DNA of 64,000 nt from Lycium barbarum (GCF_019175385.1 NC_083338.1:89611777-89675776), one strand, 5' to 3'; positions 34,668 to 48,485 are shown, numbered from the stretch's first letter. Notes: generated by a model not told the origin, from the letters alone. A program made the numbers and translations.

Positions 34668-35770
34668 ATGGAGACTTTTCTTTCTCGGGAAGTGTTTTTT
34701 TATAGTGGCTCAACTGAGGATCTTCATATTGACATTCCTTCACTTCCATATCCAAGGAGGAAACAATTGGATTGTGAACACCAATTCCTGCATTATCCGA
34801 GTCAATTAGACGAACTCCAAGATTAGCTAGTTGGTGAAGCTCACGAATTAATTCATTCTTTTCCGGAGGAGCTTCATATGGGATACCCATTGATCTGCGA
34901 CTAAGCACATCAGCTACTAAATTTTCCTTCCCGGGGTGGTATAAAATACTCACATCAGAATCTTTCAATAATTCTATCTATCGCCTTTGCCGCAGATTTT
35001 ACTCCTTCTGTGTGAAAATGTATTGAAGACTTTTGTGATCTGTACAAATATCGATGTGAACACCATACAAGTAATGTCTCCACATCTTTAATGCATAAAT
35101 AACTGCAGCCAATTCGAGATCATGAGTTGGGTAGTCCTTTTCATGTTTCCGCAGCTGTCTCGAAGCATAAGCAATGACTTTACCGTGCTGCATTAACACA
35201 CATCCTAACCCCACACCAGAAGTATCACAATATATAACATAACCATCTGGCCCTTCTGGAGTGTTAAGACTGGGGCTGACGCTAATCTGTCCTTCAACTC
35301 TTAGAAGTTGCGTTCACAGGCATCATTCCACTAAAATTTAGCTGACTTCTGGGTTAGCTTTGTCAGTGGGGCTGAAACAGAGGAAAACCCTTCTACGAAT
35401 CTTCTATAATAACCTGCCAATCCCAGAAAACTATGGACTTCCGTGGGCATTGTAAGCCTTGGCAAAGTTTTCACAGCTTCAATTTCTTGAGTATCCACTC
35501 GGATGCCAACATCTGAAATAACAAGACACAAAAATGTCACGGAATTCAGCCAAAACTCACATTTTGAAAATTTTGCATACAATTCTCGAGTTCGAAGAAT
35601 TCCAAGAACAATACATAAATGGTCTGCATGTTCTGATTCTTTCCGAGAATATACCAGAATGTGATCAATGAATACGATCACGAACAAATCTAAGAGAGGT
35701 CTGAATACATTATGCATCAAATTCATGAACACTGCCGGGGCATTAGTTAACCCAAACGACATCACCCGGA
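34642..35770 (-). pseudogene. RT and RNase H of A, degraded
   Basis: 35331-35765 holds the end of the palm, with [11 protein letters not shown], the active site [11 protein letters not shown] and the thumb. The second catalytic Asp is His, which should abolish polymerase activity. 34999-35214 is RNase H ([30 protein letters not shown]). 34642-34968 is the connector toward integrase (ILYHPGKENLVADVLSRR). Confidence 0.9.
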
Positions 35771-36917
35771 ATTCATAATAGTCATATCTCGTTATGAAGG
35801 CTGTTTTGGGAATATCTTCTTCTTTAACTCTTACTTGATGATAACCTAACCTTAGGTCTATTTTGGAAAAACACTTGGCACCTTATAGTTGATCCAACAA
35901 ATCATCAATTCTCGGAAGAGGACATCTATTCTTTATCGTCACCTTATTCAACTGCCTATGATCGATACACATCCGTAGGGAACCATCTTTCTTTCTCAAA
36001 AATAGAACTGGTGCTCCTTAAGGTGATGAACTAAGTCTAATGAATCCTTTTTCCAGTAAATCCTTCAATTGCACCTTTAGCTCTTTCAATTCTGCTGGAG
36101 CCATTCGGTAAGGCTTAGTATCCGGCAACACATCAATAGCGAAATCAATCTCTCTTTCTGGAGGAAGACCTAGGAGTTCATCTGGAAATACATTCGGGAA
36201 TTCATTCACTACCGGAACGGATTGGAAAGTTGGTGGCTTTGCTTCAGTATCATGAACTCGGACTAGGTGATAGATGTAACCCTTTGCTATCATCTTCCTT
36301 GCCTTAAGGTAGGAAATAAACCTACCTCTTGGGGACGCTGTATTACCTTTCCATTCAAGCACAGCCTCTCCCGGAAATTGAAATCGAACTATTTTCATCC
36401 GAAAATCAACATTAGCATAACATGAGGCCAACCAATCCATACCCATAATCCCATCGAAATCTAGCATTTTCAGCTCAAGTAAATCGACTTTAGTTTGGCG
36501 GTCACATATTACAATTACATAATTTTTGTACACTTGTCTAGCTATCACGGGATCACCAACCAGAGTAGACACCTCAAAAGGTTTAACTGGTTCGGGTTTC
36601 ACCCCAATGCAACCAACAACATATGGAATAATATAAGATAGTGTAGAACCCAAATCTATCAATGCATATACGTCATGGGAAAATACGGACAATATATCTG
36701 TAACTACATCCGGGGAGGACTCAAGATCCTGCCATCCAGCAAAAGCATAGATACGGGGCTGAGTGGCACCTGAAGTAGATGCTCCCCCTCTGCCTCTACC
36801 TTGAACTGCTGGAATCTGGGGAGTCTGCCCTGTGGGGCACACAGAAGAAGAACCAGCCGCTGATCCTGTGGGCTGAACCCCAACTCTACCACTCATCGAC
36901 GGGCAATCTCGCATCAT
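35771..36917 (-). pseudogene. Protease and RT start of A
   Basis: One open stretch (36018-36917) covers the knuckle end MMRDCPS, the Gly- and Arg-rich linker and the protease. The protease active site is LIDLGSTLSY (D and E have LIDPGS). GIMGMDWL and the linker ending in [20 protein letters not shown] follow. The segment 35771-36017 has [15 protein letters not shown] and [14 protein letters not shown] words broken by stops. Confidence 0.88.
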
Positions 36918-37910
36918 GTGCCCAACCTGACCACAGGCATAGCAAGCATCTGAACCTCGGCGACACCGGCCAGAATGTAACTTACCGCACTGACTACATC
37001 GCGATACTGGCGGTCTCCTCTAGCTATAATCACCCCCAACTGATAACTTGAAGCTCTCAAACTCTGACCCTGTCCTGAAGGAATGGAGCGGTCAAATCTC
37101 CTACCTGCAAATCGTGGAGGTGCACTAGTCGCCGACTGGCCTGCGTGTCTAGGATACATCTGCCTCGATCCCTCTCTAAAATCGCTACCTGCACCCATAT
37201 ATTTGGCCCTCTTACTTTTCTTTCTATCAATATCACGCTCACACTTTTGTGGATGTTGCTGTTCTTCTAAGTTCATGGCTTGGGCCTGAATGCGGGAAAT
37301 ATCAATCCCATCTTGCAATGAAGCCATTAAATAGTCTTTGAACAAATGTGGCCCTAGGCCACTCACAAATCTGTGCACTCTACCTCCCATGTCGGCCACC
37401 ATAGTCAGAGCACATCTAGCTAGTGAATTAAACTGAAGGCTATACTCTCGGGCACCCATATTTCCTTGCTTTAGATTTAAGAACCTATCCGCTCTAGCTC
37501 TGCGGACCTCGGTTGGCAAATAGTGGCAGATGAAGGCATCTACAAATTCTTGCCAAGCTAGAGGAGTTGAATTCTCTTTTCTTGAAGATATCCAATTATT
37601 ATATCATAAGACCGCCACATCTCGAAGTCTAGAAGATGTTTAGCTCCACAGATACAGTTTCGGAAGCATGAATAATCTTCAATGTTCTCAACATTTCATC
37701 AATAAAACCTTACAGGTCTTCATCCGGCTTTGATCAGAAAAACTCCGGAGGATTTAAACTCATGAAGTCACGGGCTCTAGTACTAACTGCCTCGTCACTT
37801 GAACCCAAACTCTGCCGCTGTGCCTGGGCAGCGACTAATTGTGTCAATAGATGAATGGCCTCGGTCATTTGTTGACCCGAACTAGCCGGGGGAGGAACTA
37901 GAGGCATAGG
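36918..37910 (-). pseudogene. gag: C-terminal gag of A
   Basis: 37734-37910 has MTEAIHLLTQLVAAQAQRQS and the SLNPPEFF motif. 36914-37519 has the central gag domain (PTEVRRARADRFLNLKQGNM, SLQFNSLARCA, VHRFVSGLGPHL) and basic tail. Frameshifts separate the pieces. The N-terminus resumes at 41206 beyond solo LTR S1, in the same element. Confidence 0.9.
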
Positions 37911-40900
37911 TGTCACGACCCAACTCCGTAGGCCGCGACTAGTGTCCGTGCTGGACACCCAAACGTACCCAATAACCCAAATTAGCAAACGATAGAATAT
38001 TTTCAAATATAAAAGTCACTTGGCGTTAGTAATGATCATAAATGAACCGACACAGTACATGGAAGCCGGTGAGGCTGTCACAGATCATATCATACCCCAA
38101 CATATACAGAACCCACACAAGTATATCTACAGACCTCTACAGAACATAACAAAATCATAAGACGGGACAGGGCCCCGTCATACCCCCGAATAGCATACAT
38201 ATATATAATAGCGGCGGACTATACCAACATATAGGCTCTGGACAAAAGAGCGCTCCCAACATAGCAGAATAGATGTCCTAGGCAGGCGGTCAGCAAATCT
38301 GTCTTCTGTACCTGCGCGGCATGAAAACGCAGCCCCCGACGAAAGGGGGTCAGTACGAAATATGTACTGAGTATGTAAAGCACAGAACGTAGTAAACAAA
38401 GTCATAATCAGAACAGAAGGTACAGAAAATGGACAGAATATCCAGATTAGCAAAATTTTGGTCATAAGGCATAAATAGTAATTGTTGAAAACATATGTCG
38501 TACCTGGTCCCAACACGGAACAAGATTTTAACCGGAACAGAACTTACAGAGAAGTGAGTGTGACATCCGAAGTACCAAATGCATATTTTCAAAACATGAG
38601 GAGTGTGTATAGAAACATATATCACATCAAATCCGGCCCCTGCCAAGGGGCTCAGCAAACAGAACGTGGCCACCCCCCGACGCTGGTGCCACCATACATA
38701 AGGAACAGAGTAGGGGATAACCCCGTCACATAACATATCATATCATATGGCCATATCAGATCATAGCATATCAGAATGTGTGTACATGGCACAGCATACT
38801 CCAAAACCCATGTACATATATACCTGCCCCCTCACATCGAGGCACGGCGAACAATGCAATGGAATACGCTTGACAACATATCCTGGCCCGGGCTCAGTGT
38901 GGGAAACATTGGGGCATCCACGAATGGAGTAGTGAGAGACTAAATGCAACAAAAATATCACAGATTTCCAGAGACTCAATGAGGCGTATCGAATGACAAA
39001 TCAAATCAATGAAGTCGGATAGAATCATAGTAGGTGTATGTCGTATGTCATAATGAGTTACGGAAGAATGATCCTTCTGGGATCATTTTCATATTCCAAA
39101 ATAGTTTACCAGACTCGAGGGAATCATTAAAACAATTTTCCTTAGTAGTTAGAAGGATAGTTAAAACATTTCATTTTATATTGTTCGAAAATAAGGCAAT
39201 AGTACAATAAGAGAGCAAAGCGGGAATAGTGGAACTAAATGCAATACAAAATGTCGTACCTTTACAGAGACTCAATATAGTGTCCCGAATAAGCATCATT
39301 AGTAGTTGGAAAAGTAGATAAGACATTTCCTTAAAAATTGCTTGAAATCAAGTTACAAAGGACCATAAGGGTAAAATCGGAAATAGCGGGCCCACCTCGG
39401 GACAACCAAAGCGGCGGGCTCAAATTACGTGTATTAAGCTTATGGGGTCACCTACAGAGGTCCTAGGGCATTCCATAACTTCCTAAGTGATTTGGAGAAA
39501 TTTTGCATAATTTTTCAATAAAGCATACTAAAAGGGTTCAATTCTATTGAACGAAAATGTGACAATTTCAGACGCGGATTCCGATGAGCAGAATATTCTC
39601 CGAGGCGTGAATCCGATCCTAGTACATCTAGGACATGCCAAAAGAAGAATCGGGGTAGCTTTACATACCTTTTACGCACTTTACGCCTTTCCAAGTTCAC
39701 TTCCCGTTTCGTCCAAAATCTGCAATTGGTCACATTTACCAAATGTTAACCATAAGGCTTTAGGCTTAAATCTCAAGTCAACACTTTTCTACAAAAATTT
39801 GGGCAACATCTCCCCTATACATATAGCATCCCCGAGAATTCAACTCGGCCAAAACAATCAACAACAACCCAACAACAACACCACCACCAACAACAATCAT
39901 TATGTAACACAATATAACACAACTAGTCCTCTTTCCGACATAATGCCATAACCTTCGTTTCATCCTCAAATTCCCAAACCAATCTCAATGGGTTCACATT
40001 CATCATTAATCAAGATCATCACAATATAATTTGGAAGCATTTCATATCATTTCTACAAAATATTCATAAGATATACATAATATACAAGCTTTCCACCAAA
40101 GTCATAATTCATCCAAAACTTCTAATCTTTGGCCTACACATGCATAACATGTTTCCATCTTCCAAATCCATCAATAATCATCATAATTTGTACCCTAGCA
40201 ACTTCATTTTCACAATGTCGTAAAATCGTACTAAAACGACATAAACTTCTACATTCCATTTCAATGCAAACTTATATCGTTTTACTTTCATATACCTTGC
40301 AAACATCACAACAACACTACTAACTTGTTAAACAAAATTGATTCATTCTCATCCCACTAAGGGCACCACACGGCTACATCACTATATTCCAACTTCTATC
40401 AAATTCATTCAACTTTCATTTCCAATATGCATTTCACCACAACCACAACTAGAATATAACATAAATTTCAACACATTATAGGCATATAATACACACATGC
40501 ACACGGCCACACATACATATCACATACCCACTTTGCAAACTTCCATGTTTTCATGAATTCTATTCATTTCCTTATACTACAACACAAACAAACCTTCATA
40601 ACATAATAATATGGAATGAATTCTTACCTTTTCTCTTTCTCTTCTTCTTGCCAACACAAGTACTTTCTTGCCTTAAAAATTATACCATCTTGAAGAGCAT
40701 CCTTGAGTTAGTAATATTGCTAGAAAATTATGATTTTTTTTAAAATCAAGAATGGACTTGGAAATTTTCTTTTTCTTTCCCCTTGAAGGGGTCGAAACCC
40801 CTCTTGATTTTTTTTTTGCTCTTACTCTCTTTTGTTTATGCTTCATGAATCTTCTAAGGGGTATGGATATATATGGCCTTTCTTATTTAATTGATCATAT

Positions 40901-41210
40901 GCTTGTCACATGATCAATTCCTAATGTGGGTTTGGGCCATGGCCTCATGGCCGGCCACCCCTCTTTGAATTGGGCCTCATTTTCATCTTTTTTTTTTAAG
41001 CCCAATTGGTTATAATTCTCGTTTTGTAATTCCCGAAACTAATTTCCAAAATCCCAATTTTTGCCTTTGGCCTTCCTCAACACTTCCACATTAATATTCT
41101 TTCATGAACAACTCATGTGTTAAATAAAATCAATTATGACCTTATTTCTTACAAATAAAAATTATTTCGAATTTTCCCGAATACGCGAAAATACGGGATA
41201 TAACAATAGG
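37906..41210 (-). mobile_element. Solo LTR S1 inserted in A gag
   Basis: The LTR 37911-41205 (3,295 bp, TGTTATATCCCGTATT to GGGTCGTGACA on the minus strand) is flanked by ATAGG at 37906-37910 and 41206-41210. No interior or second LTR exists. Unequal recombination between LTRs removed the rest. It holds the hairpin cassette (38161-38370) and the AGGTATGT block (39663-39670). Small open frames inside are shared only with S2 and lack domains. Confidence 0.94.
38161..38370 (-). other. LTR hairpin cassette, S1
   Basis: TCAGTAC/GTACTGA, CCCCC/GGGGG (38333-38349), CTGCG/CGCAG (38312-38332), GCTCT/AGAGC near 38230-38250, and GACGGG/CCCGTC (38161-38179). Confidence 0.68.
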
Positions 41211-41387
41211 AGCTGGAACTGAAGCCCCCTCTTGTTCTTCTATAATAGGCGGAGTATGAGAGGTATGGGATGGAGCCTCATTATGTGATTCATCCTCTTC
41301 TACATTCATTGGCATCTCCCTTTCTACCCATCTTTCTACCGTAGTCTTGCCCTTCTGGGCGGTTGTAGCTTTTCTCTTTACCGGCAT
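41206..41387 (-). pseudogene. gag: N-terminal gag of A
   Basis: Start codon at 41387 with MPVKRKATTAQKGKTTVE, nearly the same as E gag. An acidic linker runs to ASVPAPI, where S1 interrupts. Splicing out S1 joins this to 37910 with one ATAGG copy. Confidence 0.9.
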
Positions 41388-41594
41388 CTCTGAAATCATA
41401 ACACACTATTAGGGAGGAGTATATCTTATAACATGGCTCTATCGCACGATCTCATTAGAAGAAGAATGGTCATTTTTCCTAAATGCCCTGTAGCCTCCTG
41501 TTTATTAGTGTGGCGCGCAACACACCATAAACAAGACTCTACCAAACACGGCTCGTAGACACTTCCTAGGATTGAACTGCTCTAATACCACTTT
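41388..41594 (-). other. Leader and primer site of A
   Basis: Primer site at about 41574-41590, with one change from the usual TGGTATCAGAGC (TGGTATTAGAGC). The conserved leader is 41472-41577. Confidence 0.85.
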
Positions 41595-43057
41595 TGTCAC
41601 GACCCGACAAGGGGGCCATGACGGGTACCCGGAGCTGACTACCGAGCACCACTCATACTGCTAGCCATCATCCTTATTCTCATGCTCATAATCATAGGAA
41701 AAGCCAATCTAACTTTGAAACATATTTACCTTTATATACATAAGCCCTTCGGCTATCAAAATAATACAGTGAGGAAAATCATAAGACCATAATACCGACA
41801 CATTTATATCTACGAGCCTCTACGGGAGTACTAGACATATGGACGGGATAGGACCCCGTCGTACCAAAAATATATATATACACAAAATCATAAGCAATGG
41901 CACCTCCGGAACAATGGAGTGCTCTCAAGTCTGCTGATACCTCCTATGAATCTGGATCACCTCCCTGTCTAACTATGGGAATGAAAACAGCGTCCAAAGA
42001 AAAGGACGTTAGTATGCGCATTGTATTGAGTATGTATGGCATAAAAAATAATGATACATCAATGAAATATAGGGATATCAAATGACGAACAACCCGTAAC
42101 TAACTGTCAATCATGATAGAAATAATGCATGCTGACTTACTTCATAAACATCATCACATCATGTATGCATATATGTATAAGCTGTCCGACCTTATAGGTA
42201 CGGTGTGACCATCATTAGCCTGCGTTCATGCCTCCCGCGTCCGGGGTAACCATCTCATGCCACCCACTAGTGGTGTCTGCCCATGCCATCTAGACATGGT
42301 GTATACGCTGCCCGCCTTAGCGGTATCTGCCCGACCATATGGGCACGGTGTAATATAATTATCATGTACATCTCATAGACTTATCAAAATCTTGTAATAC
42401 TCTTATCATAATGCATGCATAGGAACTCAAAGACAACAATACTTTCTCGGGGTGACATAAGGTCGTGAACCCCCGATCCCATTATGGAGCATTTATAAGC
42501 ATTCTACCTCCCCATGAAGGAATTAGCATATAAGTTGAGTGTATACAATAAACAACTTCAATGGATCATGGTTAAAATCATTAGCTTTAGGATCTTTAGA
42601 CTTAACTTATCATCATCACTATCATGCTCATAACATATGCCTTATCTTTATCCCATATGGCTATTCATGAACATAGACTCATAATTTCCGGAATGTAGGA
42701 AAGTCATGGAGAAGGAGGGAAAATCATGCCAAAAGATTCATGCCTTAGAAAGAAGGGAGTAGCCTCACATACCTTTTCCTTTAGCTATTCTATCGTTTGG
42801 TCGTTCTCCTTCAATGCTCACATTTCTACCTTCAAGAGAGTTCGTATCAACATTAACTAATCGATTATATGAACGTGCTTACTAAAGCTAGAGAAAATTG
42901 GGCAGCATTTCCTTTGATTATACAACTTTCCCCATATTACATATCAACTCCCAACCATCTATAATTAGATTCACAACATCATAAGCAACAATCTCCATAC
43001 ACCCACATTTCACAATTTCACTTCAATTCATCCATAATCATGGTCGTAGTACACCAG

Positions 43058-43851
43058 ACTTGTAGAAATTATTTGAAGACATTATGCAATAGGATTGGTT
43101 ATATAATGACATTAGTTATTCAGTTCAAACAATTTAGGTTTTTTTTTTAGTTGTGACACTATTTTTTGGGTTAGTACTTCCTTTTGTTTGTTTACGTTTA
43201 ATGAGATATGTTCACTTTTATGAATTAATAGTAATATATTTGTTTTGCATTTTCCAAACTTCGTCGACTAAGAGGATCTCTTTTAGTAACACTTTTGTTG
43301 GATTTACTAGCTATAACCATTATTCATGACGGCAAAACAAATGTCGTTAAAGGTTGTGACATTTAATATCAATTTAATTGAATTTGCCGATCATAAAAAT
43401 TGACGTTAAAGTGGGAAATAAGACCTTTTCTCAAGAGATATTGTAGCTTTTGGAATTGCCACCAAACAATTGCTGACTAAGATGTTTTTAGCAGGGATAT
43501 TGTAGCCATTCTAAACTGCAACAAAACATTCGCCGTCAAAACTATTGACTTTTAGCGGCAATTTAATAAAAATCACCGGCTATAAAAAAGGACGCTAAAA
43601 CAGCATAGTTAGCCGTTAGGAATTGGATTTAGCAGCCAACTAATTGCCGCAAACAATTGCCATTAAAACTATCGATTTTTAGCGGCAATACATCCTAGCC
43701 TTTACCAGCATTTCGTATAACAGCCGCTAAAGCCTTTGCCGACCCCAGCATCGCCGGCTAAAGATCAATGGCCGGTAAAGGCTATAGCGGCGATTGTTAT
43801 TGCCACTAAAGCCCTTTTTAATTGCCGCTAAATCCTCTTTTTGTAGTAGTG
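43058..43851 (-). mobile_element. CACTA (En/Spm-like) transposon fragment
   Basis: The insert relative to the A 3' LTR ends on the right in TTTTTGTAGTAGTG, the complement of CACTACTACAAAAA, a CACTA terminal repeat. The adjacent 200-300 bp is packed with GCCGCTAAA/TTTAGCGGC words in both directions, typical subterminal transposase-binding repeats. The left terminus and about 12 bp of LTR are missing, so the element is left-truncated. No transposase frame is present. Confidence 0.87.
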
Positions 43852-44197
43852 TCACATATAATTCTTATCCCATGTTCTTAATGTAAATCATAACATATTT
43901 ACAATTACAACATATCAAGAATCATGACTCATCCCAAGCTACTACTCAAAACCTTATTCTTCTCATCTTTGTGACCTATTTTCTATCTCCTTTCATAATC
44001 TAAGTCTTTCAACCTCTCAATACCTTAAACAACATGGAATTATCATAAAACTTACCTTAGATAGTGTGGAAATAAGCCTTGAGTGGAAAGACTTCACTTG
44101 AGCCAAAACCCTAGTTCACTTCAATTGGAATTCCTTGGCTTGGATGAACTTCAATGAGTTTCTTACACTTGATTTTGTTGGTTTGATGAAGTTGATC

Positions 44198-47100
44198 ATA
44201 AATGTCACGACCCAACTCCGTAGGCCGCGACTAGTGTCCGTGCTGGACAACCAGACGTACCCGATAACCCAAATTAGCAAAATGACAGAATATTTCAAAT
44301 ATAAAAGTCACTTGACGTTAGTAATTAGCATAAAAGAACCGACACAGTACAGATGAGGCTGTCACAGATCGTATCATACCCGAACATATACAGAACCCAC
44401 ACAAGTATATCTACAGACCTCTACAGATCATAACATAATCATAAGACGGGACAGGGCCCCGTCATACCCCTGAATAGCATACATATATATATAATAGCGG
44501 CAAATTGTACCAATATACAGGCTCTGAACAAAAGAGCGCTCCCAATATAGCAGAATAGATGTCCTAGGCAGGCGGTCAGCAAATCTGACTTCTGTACTTG
44601 CGCGGCATGAAAACGCAGCCCCCGAAGAAAGGGGGTCAGTACGAAATATGTACTGAGTATGTAAAGCACAGAACGTAGTAAACAAAGTCATAATCAGAAC
44701 AGAAGGTACAGAAAATGGACAGAATATCCAGATTAGCAAAATATTGATCATAAAGCATAAATAGTATTTGTTGAAAACATATGTCGTACCTGGTCCCAAT
44801 ACGGAACAAGATCATAACCGAAACAAGACTTACAGAGAAGTGAGTGTGACATCCGAAGTATCAAATGCATATTTTCAAAACATGAGGAGTGTGTTCAGAA
44901 ACATACAGCATATCATATCCGGCCCCTGTCAAGGGCTCGACAAACAGAACTTGGCCACCCCCCGACGCTGGTGCCACCATACATACGGAACAGAGTAGGG
45001 GGATAACCCCGTAACATAACATATCATATCAGATGGCCATATCAGATCATAGCATATCAGAATGTGTGTACATGGCACAGCATACTCCAAAACCCATGTA
45101 CATATATACCTGCCCCCTCACATCGAGGCACGGCGAACAATGCAGTGGAATACGCTTGACAACATATCCTGGCCCGGGCTCAGTATGGGAAACATTGAGG
45201 CATCCACGAATGGAGTAGTGAGAGACTAAATGCAATAAAAATAACGTAGATTTTCAGAGACTCAATGAGGCATATCGAATGACAAATCAAATCAACGAAG
45301 TCGGACGGAATCATAGCAAGTGTATGTCATATGTCATAATGAGTTACGGAAGAATAATCCTCCTGAAATCTTTTTCATATTCCAAAATAGCTTACCAAAC
45401 TCGAGGGAGTTAGCAAACAATTTTCCTTAGTAGTTGAAAGAATAGTTACGACGTTTCATTTTATATTGTTCGAAAATAAGGCAATAGTACAAATAGAAGC
45501 TAAGCGGGAATAGTGGGAGACTAAATGCAACCCAACATATCGTACCTTTACATAGACCCAATAAAGTATTTAAGATAAGTATCATTAGTAGTTGGAAAAG
45601 TAGTTAGGACGTTTCCTTGAAAATCGCTTGAAATCAAGTCACAAATTACCATAAGGGTAAAATCGAAAATAGTGGGCCCACCTAGGGACAAACAAAGCGG
45701 CGGGCTCAAATTACGTATATTAAGCTTATGGGGTCACCTACAGAGGACTTAGGGGTATTCCATAGCTTTCTAGGCAGTTTGGAGAAACTTGCATAATTTT
45801 TCAATAAAGCATGCTTAAGGGGTTCAATTCTATTGGACGAAAAAGGAGTATTTTCAAATGCGGATTCAGATGGGCAGAATGTCTTCCGAGGTGCAAATCC
45901 AATCCTAGTACACCTAGGACATGCCAAAAGAAGAATCGGGGTAGCTTTACATACCTTTTACGCACTTTACGCCTTTCCAAGTTCACTTCCCGTTCCGTCC
46001 AAAATCTGCAAAAGGTCACATTTACCAAATGTTAACCATAAGGCTTTAGGCTTAAATCTCAAGTCAACACTTTTCTACAGAAATTTGGGTAGCATTTCCC
46101 CTATACATAAAGCATCCCCGATAATTCAACTCGGCCAAAATAGTCAACAACAACCCAACAACAACACCAACCATAACAACAACTACGACAAAACATACAA
46201 TATGGCACAACTAACCTTCTTTCCGACATAATGTCATACCCTTCATTCAAACTTCATATTTTCAAATCAATACCAACATTCTCGTATTCATTACTAATTA
46301 AGATCATTACAACACAATTTAGAAGCATTTCATATCATTTCTACAAAATATTCATGAGACATACATAATATACAAACTTCCCGTCAAAATCATAATTCAT
46401 CCAAAGCTTCTAATCTTTGGCATACACATTCATGACATGTTTCCATATTTCAAGTTCATCAACAATCATCATAGTTTGCACCTTAACAACTCCATTCCCA
46501 TAATGTCATAAAATCATACTAAAACGACATAAACTTCTACATTCCATATCAATGCAAACTTACATCATTTCATCTTTACTTACATTGCAAGAATCACAAC
46601 AACACAACTAACATGTTAAGCAAAAGTGATTCATTCCCATTCCAATTTTAATACCACACGGCCAACATTCCATTCTTCCAACTTCCATCAAATTCATTCA
46701 ACTTTCATTCTCACTATGAATTCCATCCTACACATAACTAGAATACAACATAAATTTCAACTTATCAGATGTATACATTAATACACACACACGGCCACAC
46801 ATAGCTATGCACACCCACTTTGCAAACTTCCATATTTTCATGAATTCTACTCATTTCCATATACTACAACACAAACAAACCTTCATAACATAATAACTTG
46901 GGATAAATTCTTACCTTTTTCTCCAATCTTCTTCACTCAAACATGTTGCCATATTGAAGGAATAAATGCTCTTTCTCCCCAAACAATTGCACCAAGTTGT
47001 AGAGGATACTCAATTTAGTAGGAAAATCACAAGATACAAATTTTTGGGACAAGATTTTTGAGGGTCAATTTCTCCAAGCCATGGCCGTGACCCTCTCTTT

Positions 47101-47496
47101 CTCTTTGCTCTTCTTTAGTTTGTTGTTTCTCTCTTTTTTTGCTTCATGAATATTCTAATAGATATGGACTACTTATATAAATTTTTTGCTCATGGAAAAA
47201 ATTAATTAAAACTTGGGTTGGGCCATAGTGCATGGCCGACCACCACATCTCTTTTTGGGCCTCATTTTGCTCTTTTATTTTGAGCCCAATTAATGATAAT
47301 TCTCGTTTTGTAATTCCCGAAACTAATTTCCAAAATTCCAATTTTTGCCCTTGGCCTTCCTCTGTATTTCCACATCAATATTTTTCATGAACAACACACA
47401 TATGTGAATTCAAGTCAACATGTGACCTTATTCCTTACAAATCACAATCATTTCGAATTTTCTCGAATACGCGAAAATACGGGTTATAACAATAAA
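44198..47496 (-). mobile_element. Solo LTR S2 inserted in A 5' LTR
   Basis: The LTR 44203-47491 (3,289 bp) is flanked by ATAAA at 44198-44202 and 47492-47496. It is similar along its length to S1. Hairpin cassette 44445-44656 and AGGTATGT block 45949-45956. Confidence 0.94.
44445..44656 (-). other. LTR hairpin cassette, S2
   Basis: TCAGTAC/GTACTGA (44636-44656), CCCCC/GGGGG, TTGCG/CGCAG with one imperfect pair, and GACGGG/CCCGTC (44445-44463). Confidence 0.65.
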
Positions 47497-48333
47497 TTTT
47501 TCTTGGGTTCCTGTTGATGAAGAGTGGGGAGGGTTCTAGAGAATTCTTGAAGTGTGGAGAGAAAGAATGAAATGAATTAAATGAGATGAGGTCCTTATAT
47601 CAACTTTTAAAATCTGTCCCGACATGAACATACGGACCAACATACGGTCCGTATCTTTTATACTGGCCGTATGTCAGGCCATATGTTTGGTCCAGTGAAG
47701 GTCCCATTCTGGGCAGAACATACGGCCAATATGTTTTATACGGCCAGTATGTTGGACCATATGTTGCCCAACTTTCCAGAATTCATTCCCGTCGACTCGT
47801 TTGATCTCCAATCCTTATGGAGCCTTCTTTGTCACGACCCAGCCCCGTGGCCCGCGACTGGTTCCCTATTTGGACACCCAAACTGACTTACGTACCAGAT
47901 CGACATATCAAAAATTTATTCAAACTTAACATACGTCATTTTAAACAGATACTGAAAACAAATATAATCTTAAGCGGTCGCCCGTACAGAAACATCATAT
48001 CAAATCCGGTAGGTTGGCAGAATACACATCGCCCAGATATACAAACATATGGGCCGTTGTGGCCATAATAGCAAACGGGACCGCTTAAGGGACAAATCAC
48101 AAACATAAACGATCAAACATGACCCATGACCCACATATATGACTACAGGCCTCTACAAACCATGACAGAAAAATATGACGTGACAGGGCCCCACCGTACC
48201 CAAATAGTCATATATACAGAATATGTATAACAGAAGATATGTACCAAAAATATAAGCTCCGGATCAGAAGGAGTAATCCAAGTGGCAGAATAAGTATCCT
48301 ATACTGGAGGATCACCAAAACGAACGTCCGTAC

Positions 48334-48390
48334 CTGCGGGCATGAAACGCAGCCCACGAAGAAAGGGGGTCAGTACGAAATATGTACTGA
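48334..48390 (-). other. LTR hairpin cassette, S3
   Basis: TCAGTAC/GTACTGA, a CCC(A)C/GGGGG stem with one mismatch, and CTGCG/CGCAG. A CTCC/GGAG hairpin lies near 48258-48275. Confidence 0.63.
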
Positions 48391-48481
48391 GTATGCAAAG
48401 CATGAAGTACAGAAATCCGAATCATAACTGAAGTGATGAGTACAGAAAATGGATACAGAATTAGTATATCAAAACTTGTGC

Positions 48482-48485
<4 letters not shown>

